Assembly: GCF_029227915.1 (NCBI RefSeq)
Contig: NC_079878.1
Location: forward strand, 2,792,001 to 2,856,000
Reading direction: 5' to 3'
Origin: Hydractinia symbiolongicarpus
Lineage: Eukaryota > Cnidaria > Hydrozoa > Anthoathecata > Hydractiniidae
DNA: 64,000 nt
The notes under the pieces were generated by a model. It was given only the letters and a program-made list of their open reading frames with translations. It ran no database searches and had not been told where the DNA came from. A program made the translations under genes and the position numbers. Shown here in pieces: positions 25,476 to 38,939 of this stretch; the stretch's first letter is position 1, and each line of letters starts with the position of its first letter.

Positions 25476-26866
25476 TTCTGCAAACTACAAGTCTCATGCG
25501 TTTTAGTGGTGAAAAAATAATTTAAAAAATCGTTCGGGAAATGAGGTTACTCCCTGGGTACTTTCTTTGTATGCATTTGACTATACGGGCCAAGCCCGGG
25601 ATTTACGGGAAATCGCGGGTTTTCGTTTGCCGGCGATTAAACCACTTTCATTAAGCGTCTCATCAAAAATGAAAACATTTCTGAAAACTACAAGTCTCAT
25701 GCGTTTTAGTGGTGAAAATATAATTTAAAAAATCGTTCGATTAAACTTCTTTTATTCAGCGTCCTATCAAAAATGAAAACATTTTAAAAAACTACAAGTC
25801 TCATGCGTTTTAGTGGTGAAAAGATACTTTAAAAAATCGTTTTGGAAATGAGTTTACTCACAGGGTACTTTCTTTGTATACATTCGACTATACGGGCCAA
25901 GCCCGGGATTTTCGGGAAATCGCGGGTTTTCGTTTGCCGGCGATTAAACCACTTTCATTAAGCGTCTCATCAAAAATGAAAACATTTCTGAAAACTACAG
26001 GTCTCATGCGTTTTAGTGGTGAAAAAATAATTAAAAAAATCGTTCGGGAAATGAGTTTACTCCCTGGGTACTTTCTTTGTATACTTTTGACTATACGCGC
26101 CGAGTCGGGGATTTACGGGAAGTCGCGGGTTTTCGTTTGCCGGCGATTAAACTTCTTTTATTCAGCGTCTCATCAAAAATAAAAACATTTCTGAAAACTA
26201 CAAGTCTCATGCGTTTTAGTGGTGAAAAAATAATTTAAAAAATCGTTCGGGAAATGAGTTTACTCCCTGGGTACTTTCTTTGTATACTTTTGACTATACT
26301 CCCCGAATCCGGGATTTACGGGAAGTCGCGGGTTTTCGTTTGCCGGCGATTAAACTTCTTTTATTCAGCGTCTCATCAAAAATGAAAACATTTTTAAAAA
26401 CTACAAGTCTCATGGCCTTTAGTGGTGAAATAATAATTTAAAAAATCGTTCGGGAAATGAGTTTACTCCCTGGGTACTTTCTTTGTATACTTTTGACTAT
26501 ACAGGCCGAGTCCGGGATTTACGGGAAATCGCAGGTTTTCGTTTGCCGGCGATTAAACTTCTTTTATTCAGAGTATCATCAAAAATGAAAACATTTTTGT
26601 AAACTACAAGTCCCATGCGTTTTAGTGGTGAAAGATAATTTAAAAAATCGTTCGGGAAATGAGTTTACTCCCTGGGTACTTTCTTTGTATACTTTTGACA
26701 ATACGGGCCGAGTCAGGGGTTTACGGGAAATAGCGGGTTATGGTTTGCCGGCGATTAAGCTTCTTTTATTCAGCGTCTCATCAAAAATGAAAACATTTTT
26801 GAAAACTACAAGTCTCATGCGTTTTAGTGGTGAAAAGATAATTTAAAAAATCGTTTTGGAAATGAG
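25457..26866 (+). repeat. Satellite after LINE copy 3, with a non-integral deletion junction
   Basis: About seven monomers. At 25,737-25,740 the sequence runs AAATCGTTCGATTAAAC: the end of one monomer is fused to the middle of another. Against unit 1 this removes 14,133-14,840 (708 bp, about 3.5 monomers) with only a CG shared at the break. The rest follows unit 1 markers (CAAAAATAAAAACATT, TACTCCCCGAATCC, CAGAGTATC, ATGGTTTGCC). No gene is seen. Confidence 0.88.
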
Positions 26867-29269
26867 TTTACTCCCCGGGTACTTTCTTTGTATACTTTTG
26901 ACTATACTCCCCGAATCCGGGATTTACGGGAAGTCGCTGGTTTTCGTTTGCCGGCGATTAAACTTCTTTTATTCCGCATCTGATCAAAAATGAAAACATT
27001 TTTAAAAACTACAAGTCTCATGGGCTTTAGTGGTGAAATAATAATTTAAAAAATCGTTCGGGAAATGAGTTTACTCCCTGGGTACCTTCTTTGTATACTT
27101 TTGACTATACGGCCGAGTCCGGAATTTACGGGAAATCGCGGGTTTTCGTTTGCCGGCGATTAAACTTCTTTTATTCAGCGTCTCATCAAAAATGAAAACA
27201 CTTTTGAAAACTACAAGTCTCATGCGTTTTAGTGGTGAAAAAATAATTTAAAAAATCGTTCGGAAAATGAGTTTACTCCCTGGGTACTTTCTTTTTATAC
27301 TTTTGACTATACGGGCCGAGTCTGGGACTTACGGGAAATCGCGGGTTTTCGTGTGCCGGCGATTAAACTTCTTTTATTGAGAGTCCCATCAAAAATGAAA
27401 ACATTTTTAAAAACTACAAGTCTCATGCGTTTTAGTGGTGAAAAGATAATTTAAAAAATCGTTTTGGAAATGAGTTTACTCCCCGGGTACTTTCTTTGTA
27501 TACTTTTGACTATACTCCCCGAATCCGGGATTTACGGGAAGTCGCTGGTTTTCGTTTGCCGGCGATTAAACTTCTTTTATTCCGCATCTGATCAAAAATG
27601 AAAACATTTTTAAAAACTACAAGTCTCATGGGCTTTAGTGGTGAAATAATAATTTAAAAAATCGTTCGGGAAATGAGTTTACTCCCTGGGTACCTTCTTT
27701 GTATACTTTTGACTATACGGCCGAGTCCGGAATTTACGGGAAATCGCGGGTTTTCGTTTGCCGGCGATTAAACTTCTTTTATTCAGCGTCTCATCAAAAA
27801 TGAAAACACTTTTGAAAACTACAAGTCTCATGCGTTTTAGTGGTGAAAAAATAATTTAAAAAATCGTTCGGGAAATGCGTTTAATCCCTGGGTACTTTCT
27901 TTGTGTACTTTTGACTATACGGGCCGAGTCCGGGGTTTACGGGAAATGGCGGGTTTTCGTTTGCCGGCGATTAAACTTCTTTTAATAAGCGTCTCATCAA
28001 AAATAAAAACATTTTTGAAAACTAAAAGTCTCATGCGTTTTAGTGGTGAAAAAATTATTTAAAAAATCGTTTTGGAAATGAGTTTAATCACAGGGTACTT
28101 TCTTTGTATACATGGGAAATGAGTTTACTCCCCGGGTACTTTCTTTGTATACTTTTGACTATATGGGCCGAGTCCGGGGTTTACGGGAAATGCGGGTTTT
28201 CATTTGCCGGCAATTAAACTTCTTTTTTTCAGCGTCTCATCAAAAATGAAAACATTTTTGAAAACTACAAGTCTCATGCGTTTTAGTGGTGAAAAGATAC
28301 TTTAAAAAATCGTTTTGGAAATGAGTTTAATCCCTGGGTACTTTCTTTGTATACTTTTGACTATACGGGCCGAGTCGGGGATTTACGGGAAGTCGCGGGT
28401 TTTCGTTTGCCGGCGATTAAACTTCTTTTATTCAGCGTCTCATCAAAAATGAAAACATTTTTGTAAACTACAAGTCCCATGCGTTTTAGTGGTGAAAAAA
28501 TAATATAAAAAATCGTTCGGGAAATGGGTTTACTCCCTGGGTACTTTCTTTGTATACTTTTGATTATACGGGCCGAGTCCGGGGTTTACGGGAAATGGCG
28601 GGTTTTCGTTTCCGGCGATTAAACTTCTTTTATTCAGCGTCTCATCAAAAATGAAAACATTTTTGAAAACTACAAGTCTCATGGGCTTTAGTGGTGAAAT
28701 AATAATTTAAAAAATCGTTCGGGAAATGAGTTTACTCCCTGGGTACTTTCTTTGTATACTTTTGATTATACGGGCCGAGTCCGGGGTTTACGGGAAATGG
28801 CGGGTTTTCGTTTGCCGGCGATTAAACTTCTTTTATTCAGCGTCTCATCAAAAATGAAAACATTTTTGAAAACTACAAGTCTCATGCGTTTTAGTGGTGA
28901 AAAGATAATTTAAAAAATCGTATTGGAAATGAGTTTACTCCCTGGGTACTTTCTTTTTATACTTTTGACTATACGGGCCGAGTCTGGGACTTACGGGAAA
29001 TCGCGGGTTTTCGTGTGCCGGCGATTAAACTTCTTTTATTGAGCGTCCCATCAAAAATGAAAACATTTTTAAAAACTACAAGTCTCATGCGTTTTAGTGG
29101 TGAAAAAATATTATAAAAAATCGTTCGGGAAATGCGTTTACTCCCTGGGTACTTTCTTTGTGTACTTTTGACTATACGGGCCGAGTCCGGGGTTTACGGG
29201 AAATGGCGGGTTTTCGTTTGCCGGCGATTAAACTTCTTTTAATAAGCGTCTCATCAAAAATAAAAACAT

Positions 29270-32200
29270 TTTTGAAAACTAAAAGTCTCATGCGTTTTAG
29301 TGGTGAAAAAATTATTTAAAAAATCGTTTTGGAAATGAGTTTAATCACAGGGTACTTTCTTTGTATACATGGGAAATGAGTTTACTCCCCGGGTACTTTC
29401 TTTGTATACTTTTGACTATATGGGCCGAGTCCGGGGTTTACGGGAAATGCGGGTTTTCATTTGCCGGCAATTAAACTTCTTTTATTCAGCGTCTCATCAA
29501 AAATGAAAACATTTTTGAAAACTACAAGTCTCATGCGTTTTAGTGGTGAAAAGATAATTTAAAAAATCGTTTTGGAAATGAGTTTACTCCCCGGGTACTT
29601 TCTTTGTATACTTTTGACTATACTCCCCGAATCCGGGATTTACGGGAAGTCGCTGGTTTTTGTTTGCCGGCGATTAAACTTCTTTTATTCCGCGTCTCAT
29701 CAAAAATGAAAACATTTTTAAAAACTACAAGTCTCATGGGCTTTAGTGGTGAAATAATAATTTAAAAAATCGTTCGGGAAATGAGTTTACTCCCTGGGTA
29801 CCTTCTTTGTATACTTTTGACTATACGGCCGAGTCCGGAATTTACGGGAAATCGCGGGTTTTCGTTTTCCGGCGATTAAACTTCTTTTATTCAGCGTCTC
29901 ATCAAAAATGAAAACACTTTTGAAAACTACAAGTCTCATGCGTTTTAGTGGTGAAAAAATATTATAAAAAATCGTTCGGGAAATGCGTTTACTCCCTGGG
30001 TACTTTCTTTGTATACTTTTGACTATACGGGCCGAGTCCGGGGTTTACGGGAAATGGCGGGTTTTCGTTTGCCGGCGATTAAACTTCCTTTAATATGCGT
30101 CTCATCAAAAATGAAAACATTTTTGAAAACTAAAAGTCTCATGCGTTTTAGTGGTGAAAAAATTAATTAAAAAATCGTTTTGGAAATGAGTTTAATCACA
30201 GGGTACTTTCTTTGTATACATGGGAAATGAGTTTACTCCCCGGGTACTTTCTTTGTATACTTTTGACTATATGGGCCGAGTCCGGGGTTTACGGGAAATG
30301 GCGGGTTTTCGTTTGCCGGCAATTAAACTTCTTTAATTAAGCGTCTCATCAAAAATGAAAACATTTTTGAAAACTACAAGTCTCATGCGTTTTAGTGGTG
30401 AAAAGATACTTTAAAAAATCGTTTTGGAAATGAGTTTAATCCCTGGGTACTTTCTTTGTATACTTTTGAATATACGGGCCGAGTCGGGGATTTACGGGAA
30501 GTCGCGGGTTTTCGTTTGCCGGCGATTAAACTTCTTTTATTCAGCGTCTCATCAAAAATGAAAACATTTTTGTAAACTACAAGTCCCATGCGTTTTAGTG
30601 GTGAAAAAATAATATAAAAAATCGTTCAGGAAATGGGTTTACTCCCTTGGTACTTTCTTTGTATACTTTTGATTATACGGGCCGAGTCCGGGGTTTACGG
30701 GAAATGGCGGGTTTTCGTTTGCCGGCGATTAAACTTCTTTTATTCAGCGTCTCATCAAAAATGAAAACATTTTTGAAAACTAAAAGTCTCATGCGTTTTA
30801 GTGGTGAAAAAATTATTTAACAAATCGTTTTGGAAATGAGTTTAATCACAGGGTACTTTCTTTGTATACATGGGAAATGAGTTTACTCCCCGGGTACTTT
30901 CTTTGTATACTTTTGACTATATGGGCCGAGTCCGGGGTTTACGGGAAATGCGGGTTTTCATTTGCCGGCAATTAAACTTCTTTTATTCAGCGTCTCATCA
31001 AAAATGAAAACATTTTTGAAAACTACAAGTCTCATGCGTTTTAGTGGTGAAAAGATAATTTAAAAAATCGTTTTGGAAATGAGTTTACTCCCCGGGTACT
31101 TTCTTTGTATACTTTTGACTATACTCCCCGAATCCGGGATTTACGGGAAGTCGCTGGTTTTTGTTTGCCGGCGATTAAACTTCTTTTATTCCGCGTCTCA
31201 TCAAAAATGAAAACATTTTTAAAAACTACAAGTCTCATGGGCTTTAGTGGTGAAATAATAATTTAAAAAATCGTTCGGGAAATGAGTTTACTCCCTGGGT
31301 ACCTTCTTTGTATACTTTTGACTATACGGCCGAGTCCGGAATTTACGGGAAATCGCGGGTTTTCGTTTTCCGGCGATTAAACTTCTTTTATTCAGCGTCT
31401 CATCAAAAATGAAAACACTTTTGAAAACTACAAGTCTCATGCGTTTTAGTGGTGAAAAAATATTATAAAAAATCGTTCGGGAAATGCGTTTACTCCCTGG
31501 GTACTTTCTTTGTATACTTTTGACTATACGGGCCGAGTCCGGGGTTTACGGGAAATGGCGGGTTTTCGTTTGCCGGCGATTAAACTTCCTTTAATAAGCG
31601 TCTCATCAAAAATGAAAACATTTTTGAAAACTAAAAGTCTCATGCGTTTTAGTGGTGAAAAAATTAATTAAAAAATCGTTTTGGAAATGAGTTTAATCAC
31701 AGGGTACTTTCTTTGTATACATGGGAAATGAGTTTACTCCCCGGGTACTTTCTTTGTATACTTTTGACTATATGGGCCGAGTCCGGGGTTTACGGGAAAT
31801 GGCGGGTTTTCGTTTGCCGGCAATTAAACTTCTTTAATTAAGCGTCTCATCAAAAATGAAAACATTTTTGAAAACTACAAGTCTCATGCGTTTTAGTGGT
31901 GAAAAGATACTTTAAAAAATCGTTTTGGAAATGAGTTTAATCCCTGGGTACTTTCTTTGTATACTTTTGAATATACGGGCCGAGTCGGGGATTTACGGGA
32001 AGTCGCGGGTTTTCGTTTGCCGGCGATTAAACTTCTTTTATTCAGCGTCTCATCAAAAATGAAAACATTTTTGTAAACTACAAGTCCCATGCGTTTTAGT
32101 GGTGAAAAAAATAATATAAAAAATCGTTCGGGAAATGGGTTTACTCCCTTGGTACTTTCTTTGTATACTTTTGATTATACGGGCCGAGTCCGGGGTTTAC

Positions 32201-32271
32201 GGGAAATGGCGGGTTTTCGTTTGCCGGCGATTAAACTTCTTTTATTCAGCGTCTCATCAAAAATGAAAACA
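29270..32271 (+). repeat. Tandem duplication, 1,501-bp unit
   Basis: The copies are about 29,270-30,770 and 30,771-32,271. The two stubs in each are 850-851 bp apart and recur at an offset of 1,501. The unit is seven monomers plus two 41-bp stubs, less about 2 bp. Shared rare words include AATTAATTAAAAAATCG after the AAAAGTCTC monomer, TTTAATTAAGCG, and GAATATACGGG. Small differences include TTAATATGCG against TTAATAAGCG, and TTCAGGAAATGGG against TTCGGGAAATGGG. Confidence 0.82.
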
Positions 32272-33131
32272 TTTTTAAAAACTACAAGTCTCATGGGCTT
32301 TAGTGGTTAAATAATAATTTAAAAAATCGTTCGGGAAATGAGTTTACTCCCTGGGTACTTTCTTTGTATGCATTTGACTATACGGGCCAAGCCCGGGATT
32401 TACGGGAAATCGCGGGTTTTCGTTTGCCGGCGATTAAACCACTTTCATTAAGCGTCTCATCAAAAATGAAAACATTTCTGAAAATTACAAGTCTCATGCG
32501 TTTTAGTGGTGAAAAAATAATTTAAAAAATCGTTCGGGAAATGAGTTTACTCCCTGGGTACTTTCTTTGTGTAATTTTGACCATACGGCCCGAGTCCGGG
32601 ATTTACGTGAAGTCGCGGGTTTTCGTTTGCCGGCGATTAAACTTCTTTTATTCAGCGTCTCATCAAAAATGAAAACATTTTTGTAAACTACAAGTCCCAT
32701 GCGTTTTAGTGGTGAAAAAATAATTTTAAAAATCGTTCGGGAAATGAGTTTACTCCCTGGGTACTTTCTTTGTATACTTTTGACTATACGGGCCGAGTCC
32801 GGGGTTTACGGGAAATGGCGGGTTTTCGTTTGCCGGCGATTAAACTTCTTTTATTCAGCGTCTCATCAAAAATGAAAACATTTTTGTAAACTACAAGTCC
32901 CATGCGTTTTAGTGGTGAAAAAATAATTTTAAAAATCGTTCGGGAAATGAGTTTACTCCCTGGGTACTTTCTTTGTATACTTTTGACTATACGGGCCGAG
33001 TCCGGGGTTTACGGGAAATGGCGGGTTTTCGTTTGCCGGCGATTAAACTTCTTTTATTCAGCGTCTCATCAAAAATGAAAACATTTTTGAAAACTACAAG
33101 TCTCATGCGTTTTAGTGGTGAAAAAATAATT

Positions 33132-35969
33132 TAAATAATCGTTCGGGAAATGAGTTTACTCCCTGGGTACCTTCTTTGTATACTTTTGACTATACGGCCG
33201 AGTCCGGGATTTACGGGAAATCGCGGGTTTTCGTTTGCCGGCGATTAAACCACTTTCATTAAGCGTCTCATCAAAAATGAAAACATTTCTGCAAACTACA
33301 AGTCTCATGCGTTTTAGTGGTGAAAAAATAATTTAAAAAATCGTTCGGGAAATGAGTTTACTCCCTGGGTACCTTCTTTGTATACTTTTGACTATACGGG
33401 CCGAGTCCGGAATTTACGGGAAATCGCGGGTTTTCGTTTGGCAGCGATTAAACTTCTTTTATTCAGCGTCTCATCAAAAATGAAAACATTTTTAAAAACT
33501 ACAAGTCTCATGGGCTTTAGCGGTGAAATAATAATTTAAAAAATCGTTCAGGAAATGAGTTTACTCCCTAGGTACTTCTTTTGTATACATTTGACTATAC
33601 GGGCCGAGTCCGGGATTTACGGGAAATCGCGGGTTTTCGTTTGCCGGCGATTAAACTTCTTTTATTTAGCGTCTCATCAAAAATGAAAACACTTTTAAAA
33701 ACTACAAGTCTCATGCGTTTTAGTGGTGAAAAGATACTTTAAAAAATCGTTTTGGAAATGAGTTTACTCACAGTGTACTTTCTTTGTATACATTCGACTA
33801 TACGTGCCAAGCCCGGGATTTACGGGAAATCGCGGGTTTTCGTTTGCCGGCGATTAAACCACTTTCATTAAGCGTCTCATCAAAAATGAAAACATTTCTG
33901 AAAACTACAGGTCTCATGCGTTTTAGTGGTGAAAAAATAATTTAAAAAATCGTTCGGGAAATGAGTTTACTCCCTGGGTACCTTCTTTGTATACTTTTGA
34001 CTATACGGGCCGAGTCCGGGATTTACGGGAAATTGCGGGTTTTCGTTTGCCGGCGATTAAACTTCTTTTATTCAGCGTCTCATCAAAAATGAAAACATTT
34101 TTAAAAACTACAAGTCTCATGGGCTTTAGTGGTTAAATAATAATTTAAAAAATCGTTCGGGAAATGAGTTTACTCCCTGGGTACTTTCTTTGTATACTTT
34201 TGACTATACAGGCCGAGTCCGGGATTTACGGGAAATCGCAGGTTTTCGTTTGCCGGCGATTAAACTTCTTTTATTCAGAGTCTCATCAAAAATGAAAACA
34301 TTTTTGTAAACTACAAGTCGCATGCGTTTTAGTGGTGAAAAATAATTTAAAAAATCGTTCGGGAAATGAGTTTACTTCCTGGGTACTTTCTTTGTATACT
34401 TTTGACTATACGGGCCGAGTCCGGGGTTTACGGGAAATGGCGGGTTATGGTTTGCCGGCGATTAAGCTTCTTTTATTCAGCGTCTCATCAAAAATGAAAA
34501 CACTTTTGAAAACTACAAGTCCCATGCGTTTTAGTGGTGAAAAGATAATTTAAATAATCGTTCGGGAAATGAGTTTACTCCCTGGGTACCTTCTTTGTAT
34601 ACTTTTGACTATACGGCCGAGTCCGGGATTTACGGGAAATCGCGGGTTTTCGTTTGCCGGCGATTAAACCACTTTCATTAAGCGTCTCATCAAAAATGAA
34701 AACATTTCTGCAAACTACAAGTCTCATGCGTTTTAGTGGTGAAAAAATAATTTAAAAAATCGTTCGGGAAATGAGTTTACTCCCTGGGTACCTTCTTTGT
34801 ATACTTTTGACTATACGGGCCGTGTCCGGAATTTACGGGAAATCGCGGGTTTTCGTTTGCCAGCGATTAAACTTCTTTTATTCAGCGTCTCATCAAAAAT
34901 GAAAACATTTTTAAAAACTACAAGTCTCATGGGCTTTAGCGGTGAAATAATAATTTAAAAAATCGTTCAGGAAATGAGTTTACTCCCTAGGTACTTCTTT
35001 TGTATACATTTGACTATACGGGCCGAGTCCGGGATTTACGGGAAATCGCGGGTTTTCGTTTGCCGGCGATTAAACTTCTTTTATTTAGCGTCTCATCAAA
35101 AATGAAAACACTTTTAAAAACTACAAGTCTCATGCGTTTTAGTGGTGAAAAGATACTTTAAAAAATCGTTTTGGAAATGAGTTTACTCACAGTGTACTTT
35201 CTTTGTATACATTCGACTATACGTGCCAAGCCCGGGATTTACGGGAAATCGCGGGTTTTCGTTTGCCGGCGATTAAACCACTTTCATTAAGCGTCTCATC
35301 AAAAATGAAAACATTTCTGAAAACTACAGGTCTCATGCGTTTTAGTGGTGAAAAAATAATTTAAAAAATCGTTCGGGAAATGAGTTTACTCCCTGGGTAC
35401 CTTCTTTGTATACTTTTGACTATACGGGCCGAGTCCGGGATTTACGGGAAATTGCGGGTTTTCGTTTGCCGGCGATTAAACTTCTTTTATTCAGCGTCTC
35501 ATCAAAAATGAAAACATTTTTAAAAACTACAAGTCTCATGGGCTTTAGTGGTTAAATAATAATTTAAAAAATCGTTCGGGAAATGAGTTTACTCCCTGGG
35601 TACTTTCTTTGTATACTTTTGACTATACAGGCCGAGTCCGGGATTTACGGGAAATCGCAGGTTTTCGTTTGCCGGCGATTAAACTTCTTTTATTCAGAGT
35701 CTCATCAAAAATGAAAACATTTTTGTAAACTACAAGTCGCATGCGTTTTAGTGGTGAAAAATAATTTAAAAAATCGTTCGGGAAATGAGTTTACTTCCTG
35801 GGTACTTTCTTTGTATACTTTTGACTATACGGGCCGAGTCCGGGGTTTACGGGAAATGGCGGGTTATGGTTTGCCGGCGATTAAGCTTCTTTTATTCAGC
35901 GTCTCATCAAAAATGAAAACACTTTTGAAAACTACAAGTCCCATGCGTTTTAGTGGTGAAAAGATAATT
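33132..35969 (+). repeat. Tandem duplication, 1,419-bp unit (7 monomers)
   Basis: Copy one is about 33,132-34,550 and copy two 34,551-35,969, both starting at the rare word TTTAAATAATCG. Shared markers are CATTTCTGCAAAC, GGGCTTTAGCGG, CTAGGTACTTC, CACAGTGTAC, TACGTGCC and AAGTCGCATGCG. Differences seen include GGCCGAGTCC against GGCCGTGTCC (near 33,404/34,823) and TTTGGCAGCG against TTTGCCAGCG. The unit is 2 bp short of seven full monomers, and both copies share this. Confidence 0.86.
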
Positions 35970-36423
35970 TAAAAAATCGTTTTGGAAATGAGTTTACTCG
36001 CAGGGTACTTTCTTTGTATACATTTGACTATACGGGTCAAACCCTGGATTTACGGGAAATCGCGGGTTTTCGTTTGCCGGCGATTAAACCACTTTCATTA
36101 AACGTCTCATCAAAAATGAAAACATTTCTGAAAACTACAAGTCTCATGCGTTTTAGTGGTGAAAAAATAATTTAAAAAATCGTTTTGGAAATGAGTTTAA
36201 TCACAGGGTACTTTCTTTGTATACATGGGAAATGAGTTTACTCCCCGGGTACTTTCTTTGTATACTTTTGACTATATGGGCCGAGTCCGGGGTTTACGGG
36301 AAATCGCAGGTTTTCGTTTGCCGGCGATTAAACTTCTTTTATTCAGCGTCTCATCAAAAATGAAAACATTTTTGTAAACTACAAGTCCCATGCGTTTAGT
36401 GGTGAAAAAATAATATAAAAAAT

Positions 36424-38939
36424 CGTTCGGGAAATGGGTTTACTCCCTGGGTACTTTCTTTGTATACTTTTGACAATACTCCCCGAATCCGGGATTTACG
36501 GGAAGTCGCTGGTTTTCGTTTGCCGGCGATTAAACTTCTTTTATTCCGCGTCTCATCAAAAATGAAAACATTTTTAAAAACTACAAGTCGCATGGGCTTT
36601 AGTGGTGAAATAATAATTTAAAAAATCGTTCGGGAAATGAGTTTACTCCCTGCGTACCTTCTTTGTATGCTTTTGACTATACGGCCGAGTGCGGGATTTA
36701 CGGGAAATCGCGGGTTTTCGTTTGCCGGCGATTAAGCTTCTTTTATTCAGCGTCTCATCAAAAATGAAAACACTTTTGAAAACTACAAGTCTCATGCGTT
36801 TTAGTGGTGAAAAAATAATTTAAAAAATCGTTCGGGAAATGAGTTTACTCCCTGTGTACTTTCTTTTTATACTTTTGACTATACGGGCCGAGCCCGGGAC
36901 TTACGGAAAATCGTGGGTTTTCGTGTGCCGGCGATTAAACTTCTTTTATTGAGCGTCCCATCAAAAATGAAAACATTTTTAAAAACTACAAGTCTCATGC
37001 GTTTTAGTGGTGAAAAAATATTATAAAAAATCGTTCGGGAAATGGGTTTACTCCCTGGGTACTTTCTTTGTATACTTTTGACTATACGGGCTGAGTGCGG
37101 GGTTTACGGGATATGGCGGGTTTTCGTTTGCCGGCGATTAAACTTCTTTTAATAAGCGTCTCATCAAAAATGAAAACATTTTTGAAAACTACAAGTCTCA
37201 TGCGTTTTAGTGGTGAAAAAATAATTTAAAAAATCGTTTTGGAAATGAGTTTAATCACAGGGTACTTTCTTTGTATACATGGGAAATGAGTTTACTCCCC
37301 GGGTACTTTCTTTGTATACTTTTGACTATATGGGCCGAGTCCGGGGTTTACAGGAAATCGCAGGTTTTCGTTTGCCGGCGATTAAACTTCTTTTATTCAG
37401 CGTCTCATCCAAAATGAAAACATTTTTAAAAACTACAAGTCTCATGGGCTTTAGTGGTTAAATAATAATTTAAAAAATCGTTCGGGAAATGAGTTTACTC
37501 CCTGGGTACTTTCTTTGTATGCATTTGACTATACATGCCAAGCCCGGGATTTACGGAAAATCGCGGGTTTTCGTTTGCCGGCGATTAAACTTCTTTTATT
37601 GAGCGTCTCATCAAAAATGAAAACATTTTTGAAAACTACAAGTCTCATGCGTTTTAGTGGTGAAAAGATAATTTAAAAAAACGTTCGGGAAATGGGTTTA
37701 CTCCCTGGGTACTTTCTTTGTATACTTTTGACAATACTCCCCGAATCCGGGATTTACGGGAAGTCGCTGGTTTTCGTTTGCCGGCGATTAAACTTCTTTT
37801 ATTCCGCGTCTCATCAAAAATGAAAACATTTTTAAAAACTACAAGTCGCATGGGCTTTAGTGGTGAAATAATAATTTAAAAAATCGTTCGGGAAATGAGT
37901 TTACTCCCTGGGTACCTTCTTTGTATGCTTTTGACTATACGGCTGAGTCCGGGATTTACGGGAAATCGCGGGTTTTCGTTTGCCGGCGATTAAACTTCTT
38001 TTATTCAGCGTCTCATCAAAAATGAAAACACTTTTGAAAACTACAAGTCTCATGCGTTTTAGTGGTGAAAAAATAATTTAAAAAATCGTTCGGGAAATGA
38101 GTTTACTCCCTGTGTACTTTCTTTTTATACTTTTGACTATACGGGCCGAGTCCGGGACTTACGGGAAATCGTGGGTTTTCGTGTGCCGGCGATTAAACTT
38201 CTTTTATTGAGCGTCCCATCAAAAATGAAAACATTTTTAAAAACTACAAGTCTCATGCGTTTTAGTGGTGAAAAAATATTATAAAAAATCGTTCGGGAAA
38301 TGCGTTTACTCCCTGGGTACTTTCTTTGTATACTTTTGACTATACGGGCCGAGTGCGGGGTTTACGGGAAATGGCGGGTTTTCGTTTGCCGGCGATTAAA
38401 CTTCTTTTAATAAGCGTCTCATCAAAAATGAAAACATTTTTGAAAACTACAAGTCTCATGCGTTTTAGTGGTGAAAAAATAATTTAAAAAATCGTTTTGG
38501 AAATGAGTTTAATCACAGGGTACTTTCTTTGTATACATGGGAAATGAGTTTACTCCCCGGGTACTTTCTTTGTATACTTTTGACTATATGGGCCGAGTCC
38601 GGGGTTTACAGGAAATCGCAGGTTTTCGTTTGCCGGCGATTAAACTTCTTTTATTCAGCGTCTCATCAAAAATGAAAACATTTTTAAAAACTACAAGTCT
38701 CATGGGCTTTAGTGGTTAAATAATAATTTAAAAAATCGTTCGGGAAATGAGTTTACTCCCTGGGTACTTTCTTTGTATGCATTTGACTATACATGCCAAG
38801 CCCGGGATTTACGGAAAATCGCGGGTTTTCGTTTGCCGGCGATTAAACTTCTTTTATTGAGCGTCTCATCAAAAATGAAAACATTTTTGAAAACTACAAG
38901 ACTCATGCGTTTTAGTGGTGAAAAGATAATTTAAAAAAA
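36424..38939 (+). repeat. Tandem duplication, 1,258-bp unit (6 monomers plus a stub)
   Basis: The copies are about 36,424-37,681 and 37,682-38,939. Each starts GTTCGGGAAATGGG with a GACAATACTCCCCG monomer, carries one 41-bp stub (37,249 and 38,507), and ends with the ACATGCCAAGCCC monomer and TTTAAAAAAACG. Point differences include TGCGTACC against TGGGTACC, GGGCTGAGTGCGG against GGGCCGAGTGCGG, and CATCCAAAATG against CATCAAAAATG. Confidence 0.86.

Larger units (their letters stand above)
23081..26866 (+). repeat. LINE-containing higher-order repeat, unit 3 (rearranged, about 3.8 kb)
   Basis: It starts with the same GTATGCATTTGAC monomer as units 1 and 2 and ends with the ATGGTTTGCCGG monomer that ends them. 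It has about three extra monomers before the LINE, a LINE with a 391-bp deletion, and a 708-bp satellite deletion just after it (junction near 25,738). After that junction it follows unit 1 closely (CATTTTAAAAAACTAC, AAAAGATACTTT), not unit 2. Confidence 0.83.
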
